64,000 nt of DNA from Blakeslea trispora (Eukaryota; Mucoromycota; Mucoromycetes; Mucorales; Choanephoraceae). Location: positions 186,001 through 250,000 of the forward strand of contig JAIWNE010000039.1 in assembly GCA_025331445.1 (NCBI GenBank), given 5' to 3'. A program made the position numbers and the translations under genes. Positions 59,253 through 64,000 of the stretch are shown here, in pieces. The notes below the pieces were generated by a model that saw only the letters and a list, made by a program, of their open reading frames with translations, was not told where the DNA came from and did not search any database. Each line of letters begins with the position of its first letter. The first letter of the stretch is position 1.

Positions 59253-60148
59253 TCACATATGGCTTCTTGTGTCATGGATGTCTGTTGCGACTCCGTTTCC
59301 AGTTGAGTTACGTCTTAATGCAAAGCTTTGTCTACTATAATGCCAATGCCTATCAAAAGCACTTTCGGCTAATGGAGTGGTAGGTGAAGTAGGACTCTCG
59401 GGCCTAGTTGGTATCGCTTTGTATTTATCATTCGTACGCATAGTAAGTCTACTGAAAGGCCTAGCAACTTCTTCGTGAGGAGTGTTATCACTATGATGAT
59501 TGTTAGCGGTAAAAGTTTCTCTAATAGCTAGTGCCGAAATATCTTGAGAATGGTTCCAAAGCTCCAATACATTATCACCATATTTCTGTAACTTGTCAAT
59601 GTCGACAAATAGGTTATAGCTGTTTAAGCGCAAAAACTCCAACTCTAATGCATTCAACTCACTGACAGGTAAACCTCCTACCTATTGTTTTTTTTTGCAA
59701 GACCTATTTAAGTCAACCTGAAAATAAGGTCATTTGATTGTATTACCTTTGCATAGCGTGTATTTGTAAAAAAGACGTCTGAATAAAGCTTGCTAGAAAT
59801 CATTAATCCAGTGATGATGAGTCTGTGAATATTGTATGAGTCAATGTGGAGAGGAGTAAGATGAGGGCTTGGCTGGGTCATACGGTCAAAGTAGACTAAA
59901 AGTGCGATGAGACACTCATTAGCACATGGACAATATTTCAAAATACGAGTAAAATAGGCATGAATGGATATAGTAGGTATAGAGCGAGCATGAAAGCAGG
60001 TATAAGTGGAAGGTTTATGTAAGCCTGACTCGAATTGAAGCTGATCGTTCGTGCGTGTGATCTTCTCTAGCAAAGCAGTTAATAACTTTATCGTCTCTTT
60101 GACTGGGAATGTGGCCAGGTCAAAGTGTGGGTTTTCTGTATCATTCAT
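59253..60148 (-). CDS. Pho80/PCL-type cyclin
   Basis: Partner cyclin of a Pho85-like kinase. Exons 60148-59747 and 59681-59253 give 276 residues. The cyclin box (about 50-160) shows FHARSIPTISIHAYFTRILK, ANECLIALLVYFDRM, NIHRLIITGLMISSKLYSDV and, after the intron, GGLPVSELNALELEFL, the standard Pho80-family pattern. The C-terminal tail is Ser/Pro-rich with several minimal S/T-P sites (TRPESPTSPTTPLAES). Pho80-type cyclins link phosphate, glycogen or polarity signals to the kinase; the subgroup (Pho80, Pcl6/7 or Clg1) cannot be fixed. In-frame upstream codons translate a pyrimidine-rich leader, so the start at MNDTENPHF is preferred. Confidence 0.9.
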
Positions 60149-60509
60149 TAACAATGCAAGTAATAAATAGCAAAAAAAAAACAAGAAGAAAATTAACAAT
60201 AATATAGAAAGGAGAGAGAGAGAAAGGAAAGAGGAGAAGAGAGAGAGAGAGAGAGGGGGGGGACTGGAAAAGAGGAGAGAGAAAAAGAGCTTAATTGTGT
60301 GTACTGGTCGTATTTTGAAATTTTGAACACGCAAAATTACCTTTTTTTTTCGTTATCAATTTATTCACTTGAAATTGAGACAATAAAAAAGAGCAAATAG
60401 GATAACAAAAATGAGATAATGTAGGAAGAGAGAGAAATTTAGTGTAATCAAAGGGTTATAGTTATGGCAAGATCTTTGAGTTCATGCAAACACCACATTT
60501 AAAGCCACG
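60149..60509. other. Intergenic: cyclin promoter
   Basis: Purine-rich (GA) tract at about 60205-60290 on the plus strand, equal to a CT tract on the cyclin gene strand and thus resembling the core-promoter tract upstream of the WNK gene. No coding frame. Confidence 0.5.
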
Positions 60510-60781
60510 CTATGGTATATTTGTTATTGTAGCCATTGTATGGAAATACTTATTGAAGTCTTTCTGAATGTATGTTACTTTTTTCTTTTTTTGTGGTAAT
60601 AACATTGTAAGCACAGTCATGATAGCTATTGACAAAGTTGTTTATAGCATTGCTTACCAATACAAACTTTCGAGGCATGGAATTCATTGCTACCAGGACG
60701 ATTGATGACTCGACCTGGTTTATACTTTTCAGCAAATAATGATGCATTCATTTGGTTTTCTTGTCTTTGATGTTTATGCAT
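60510..60781 (-). CDS. Hypothetical small spliced protein
   Basis: Two exons, 60781-60658 and 60625-60510, join by a short 32-nt GT-AG gap into a 79-residue frame. It starts MHKHQRQENQMNASLFAEKY, continues with KPGRVINRPGSNEFHASKV, and ends KKKKVTYIQKDFNKYFHTMA. The composition is soluble and basic, and coding-like in both exons. The weak point is the intron, shorter than others here. It is divergent from the METTL-type gene, start codons about 85 bases apart, so both may share a promoter. Family unknown. Confidence 0.35.
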
Positions 60782-60864
60782 TGCTGAGTTAAAATCATTT
60801 AAAAAATACAAGTAGCACAAGAGAAGAAGAGAAAAAAAAAACTTTTCAATCATTAGACATTATT

Positions 60865-61840
60865 ATGACTGATCAGCCCAAAACTCGAGCCGATGGAGCC
60901 AGAATCATTATAGAAGATGAGCGCCTCGAGAAAATGATTGAGAGAGCACAGCATGTTATCTCGGAAGATAAGAAGGAAGTTCCTGCTTTCTGGAAGGCCA
61001 AGTATAAGAAAGAGGCAGCAAAAAACTGGGATCTCTTTTATAAGCGTAACACCACCAAGTTCTTTAAAGGTAACAATAGATCTCCTTTCTTTTTTTTTGT
61101 CAACTTGCTCTGTACTCATAAGCGAAGCTAGATCGTCATTGGACTGATCGTGAGTTTACTGAACTTGCTGATCAAACAAAGGAACAGAGATGCCTGGAAG
61201 TAGGTTGTGGTGTAGGCAACTTTGTGTTTCCCCTCTTGGCAGATAACCCTTCTCTGTTTATCTATGCTTGCGACTTTTCAAAAAGGGCTGTGGATATGGT
61301 AAAGGCAAATGAAAGCTACGATGAATCTCGTTGCAAGGCATTTGTATGTGATTTGACAGCAGACAAGCTTACTGACAATATCCCTGAAAATTCATTAGAC
61401 TTGGTAAATTATCTGTTGATTGCAGTTTGTATATCCCACTAAACATCCCCTCCTTTTTTTTTGTTTTGATCATCCAAAAGGTATCTGCTATTTTTGTGTT
61501 TTCGGCCATCCCTCCTGAGAAGATGGATATTGCTATCAAGAACATATATAGTGTATTAAAGCCTGGTGGATATGTCTTATTCCGTGACTATGGACTCTAT
61601 GACGAAGCACAAATCAAGTTTAGTGCTGCATCTGACAAGAAAATAGATGAAAACTTTTATGTTCGACATGATGGCACTTTAAGTTATTTCTTCTCTACAG
61701 ACGATCTGAAGAGTCGATTTGAACGAGAAGGCTTCATCACTGATCAGTTAGAATACATCTATCGTGAAACAACCAACCGTAGTATGGAGATGCGAATTGA
61801 TAGAATTTTTGCTCAAGCTAAATTTCAAAAGCCAGAATAG
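60865..61840 (+). CDS. METTL2/6/8-type methyltransferase
   Basis: SAM-dependent methyltransferase of the tRNA 3-methylcytidine group (animal METTL2/6/8, yeast Trm140 C-terminal part, S. pombe Trm140/141). Exons 60865-61069, 61132-61403, 61481-61840 give 278 residues. Signatures: AKNWDLFYKRNTTKFFKDRH, SAM motif I EVGCGVGNFVFPLL, FIYACDFSKRAVDMVK, then VFSAIPPEKMDIAIKNIYSV and LKPGGYVLFRDYGLYDEAQI. It lacks the actin-binding N-terminus of Saccharomyces Trm140, so it is the stand-alone form. The likely target is C32 of tRNA-Ser or tRNA-Thr; which one needs the subfamily assigned. Confidence 0.93.
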
Positions 61841-61905
61841 ACCGAAATGCTTGTATGCGCAAAAAGAAATAAATGTTATATTTATTGTACATGAGGGTGT
61901 ATGAA

Positions 61906-63214
61906 CTAAGAATGATTCCCAAATTGGGCGCTCAATACTCGAAGTTTATCCTTGAGAGAATCTAAATTTAGATAGGTTCCTTTGAGGTGTCTGTCTCCAC
62001 TTGTAGGATCAAAAGATGTTCTTCCGTGTAGCACACGTCTGTTGGCAAACAAGACAAGTTCTCCAGGTTTCAAAGTCAACTGATATCGAAGCGAATCTTG
62101 CTGAACACAGTCTGCAAATTTCTGAAATGCACTGTAGAATGCCTTGGCTTGTTCAGGCGACACATCATCTAAAGGACCTTGGAATTGAGGTGCATAGTTG
62201 ACATGCGAATCCCATGCTGGCCCACTATGAGTCTCATCAGTCACGATGGTTGGTCTCTTGAAATACATATGATGACCATTGTTGATGTAATGGAAAGTGA
62301 CGGGTGTCTTTCTAAGTATTTCATATGCTTCAGGATCATCCCTTTTTAACAATTCAACGGCACGGAAAGAATCGACAAAAATACTAGCCCCACCAGTGAC
62401 ACTGTTCTTCAAGCTATGCAGCAGTTGAATTCCAGGTGGGCTATCCATGTACCTACCAATTTTTTAAGGATTCAGTCGGAAGTTGAATTTATAATAATTT
62501 GCCTTACATAAGATCCATATGGAAGCCTAGGTATAAGCTTGTGTAAGCAATATTAATGGATTTGGCTACATTTTTCACATCAAAATCTCGACCATAAAAT
62601 GTCTCTTGCACAGGACCTATTCTTTCTGCAACCCGGGTGACAGATGAGTCTTCTAGTGGCACATTTTTCATAAACACAAGTCCTGTTTTATATAAGCGTT
62701 GAACGACAGTGTTCAGACCTTCATCTGAATTCATATAGTCGTCGTATGATACCCAATCCAATTCATACTCATCAGCAGCCCAAGTTTGAGGTTTCAGATG
62801 ACCAAATCTGAACTTTTGACTTGTCTCTTTGGATTGATAGCGCTTCAAAAACTCGAGTGGAAAATGGCTTACGTGAGGTGATGTTTCCTGACGTTCTCTC
62901 AAGGGTAGATTCCATGTAATTTCGGCGTGTTGACCTGTGACTTGTATGTTAACTGGCTTGATGTCTAGTGGTATATCTGCTGATGAATGTAATTTTTGAC
63001 GACTTGAAGGATGTAAACAGCTCTCGCAAGGACAGTTGTCCCTGAGCCAGAGGTAGCTGTAAGTGCTTTCTTCTGACTGATCTTGCCACTTGAGTTTCAA
63101 AGAACTTTCATCAGAAGCGACTTGACTGAAAGTTGACTGAAAGCGGGAAACGACTCTGCTTTGGTGTTCGAATATGCGCCGAGTACGTAGGAAGGATCGA
63201 GAGATGGACAGCAT
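61906..63214 (-). CDS. Gamma-butyrobetaine/trimethyllysine dioxygenase
   Basis: 2-oxoglutarate and Fe(II)-dependent oxygenase of the carnitine pathway (BBOX1/TMLHE family). Exons 63214-62508 and 62452-61906 give 417 residues. An N-terminal presequence (MLSISRSFLRTRRIFEHQSR) suggests mitochondria. The DUF971-like zinc domain reads YLWLRDNCPCESCLHPSSRQ. Iron ligands are His232 and Asp234 (LGFHMDLMYMDSPPGIQLLH) and His378 (RVLHGRTSFD), with Arg380 for 2-oxoglutarate. Substrate could be gamma-butyrobetaine or trimethyllysine; the two subfamilies are not separable by eye. Its stop is only 65 bases from that of the METTL-type gene. Confidence 0.93.
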
Positions 63215-64000
63215 TAGAACAGGAAAGAAAAAGAGAAAGATAAAAATGGCAGGTTTGTCATTGGCACTTGCTTTTCTTTTTCAGGTGAGACAAACAATTT
63301 TAGAAACAGCAGACTTTTTTTTTTTTTTTTCAAAAGTATAAAGCAGGCCTTGTTATCATAGTTGACTATACAAATTTTCTATCTATAGAGACATGTGGCG
63401 ATAATTATCATTATTTCAGTCTATGTACTTTTTTATACTATTTATATTACTGAGAAAATACATCTGCATAATGTTATTGTATGCTGTTTGACTTGAAATG
63501 CCGAAGCCAAATGCTTCATGCATCATGCTTTTTTTGAAGACAATCGCTATTGGGACAAACCTCGAATCATTGTTTGCGAACATAGCTTTGCCTCTCCGAA
63601 ACAAAAAGAATCAAAGTCTTGAATAAACTAGCATTGTTGCAACTATATTTTCCTGCGTGTTTTTTTGTCAAATCATTCAAGTAAGACATCAGAAGGCAAT
63701 CAATACAATCTCGATAATTTGTAGTTCAACAAAAGTGCTGCTTATTCACAACAACTTAAAGAACAACTTCACTCCTGACAATCAGAGAATAAAAGGCAGC
63801 ATCTCCTTTTTGGTTTACTTCCAATGAGGTCGAATAGGCAGTGCATTTTTCGATGCAACCTTGTCTTTGTTGTAAAAGGAGGAAAATTTTATTTATTAAG
63901 CTAGATTCATTCACAAGGCTTCTTTTTCTTCACTTTACTTCGTTTTTGAGATGGTATACTACAGAATGTTTGGATTGCCAACTAACTGCTCTGAGAAACA
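63215..64000. other. Right-edge intergenic DNA
   Basis: Promoter side of the dioxygenase, then about 500 bases of A/T-rich DNA. A T16 run lies near 63318. The minus ORF at 63416-63604 has no family features. No gene recognised before the window ends. Confidence 0.5.

Overview
The window is a piece of a fungal nuclear genome, most likely an early-diverging Mucoromycota (Mucorales-like) fungus. The evidence is AT-rich DNA with long A/T homopolymers, protein genes split by many short GT-AG introns (about 50-100 nt), a WNK-type kinase, a Rhizomucor-type class 3 lipase, a gamma-butyrobetaine-type dioxygenase and a p21-Arc gene. I saw no bacterial operon, tRNA, rRNA or CRISPR array. Exon models were built by hand from splice sites, codon phase and family conservation. 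Every spliced model given as complete closes to a whole number of codons except PP2A, which carries a one-base frameshift.

Layout: 1-4.5 kb holds the 5' part of an MGM1/OPA1-like dynamin, ribosomal protein L10a, a small probable mitochondrial protein and the PP2A catalytic subunit, all on the minus strand. 5-5.6 kb is a decayed PIF1/Helitron-type helicase fragment. 6.3-12.6 kb holds an RRM-cyclophilin (CYP33/PPIE type), an AVT-type amino-acid transporter and an arrestin-fold protein. 15-24.4 kb is gene dense: WNK kinase, short-chain dehydrogenase, ARPC3, a SET-domain protein, a large PHD-finger acidic protein and PET100. 26.4-27.8 kb is a PH-domain gene. 27.8-31.5 kb is gene-poor with transposase-like debris. 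31.6-37.7 kb holds 14-3-3, a WOPR (Gti1/Pac2) regulator and a siderophore-type MFS transporter. 39-49.8 kb holds a mariner/IS630 relic, gamma-tubulin complex protein 3, GLE1 (overlapping GCP3 tail to tail), a low-complexity nuclear-type protein, an ER thioredoxin-like protein and 6-phosphogluconate dehydrogenase. 50-54.4 kb is repeat-rich: a MITE-like foldback, a second helicase relic and a second mariner relic. 54.8-63.2 kb holds bifunctional tryptophan synthase, a class 3 lipase, a Pho80-type cyclin, a small spliced ORF, a METTL-type methyltransferase and a gamma-butyrobetaine/trimethyllysine dioxygenase.

The genes are mostly housekeeping: translation, mRNA export, microtubule nucleation, actin branching, the pentose phosphate pathway, tryptophan synthesis and respiratory assembly. 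They sit with signalling and environmental-response genes (WNK, PP2A, 14-3-3, WOPR, siderophore uptake, Pho80-type cyclin). They do not form one pathway cluster and I found no convincing new multigene system. The best follow-ups are a palindromic GATA element upstream of the siderophore transporter, the PP2A frameshift, the foldback element at 51 kb, paired direct repeats upstream of tryptophan synthase, the GCP3/GLE1 stop-codon overlap, and two small spliced genes that simple ORF calling misses.
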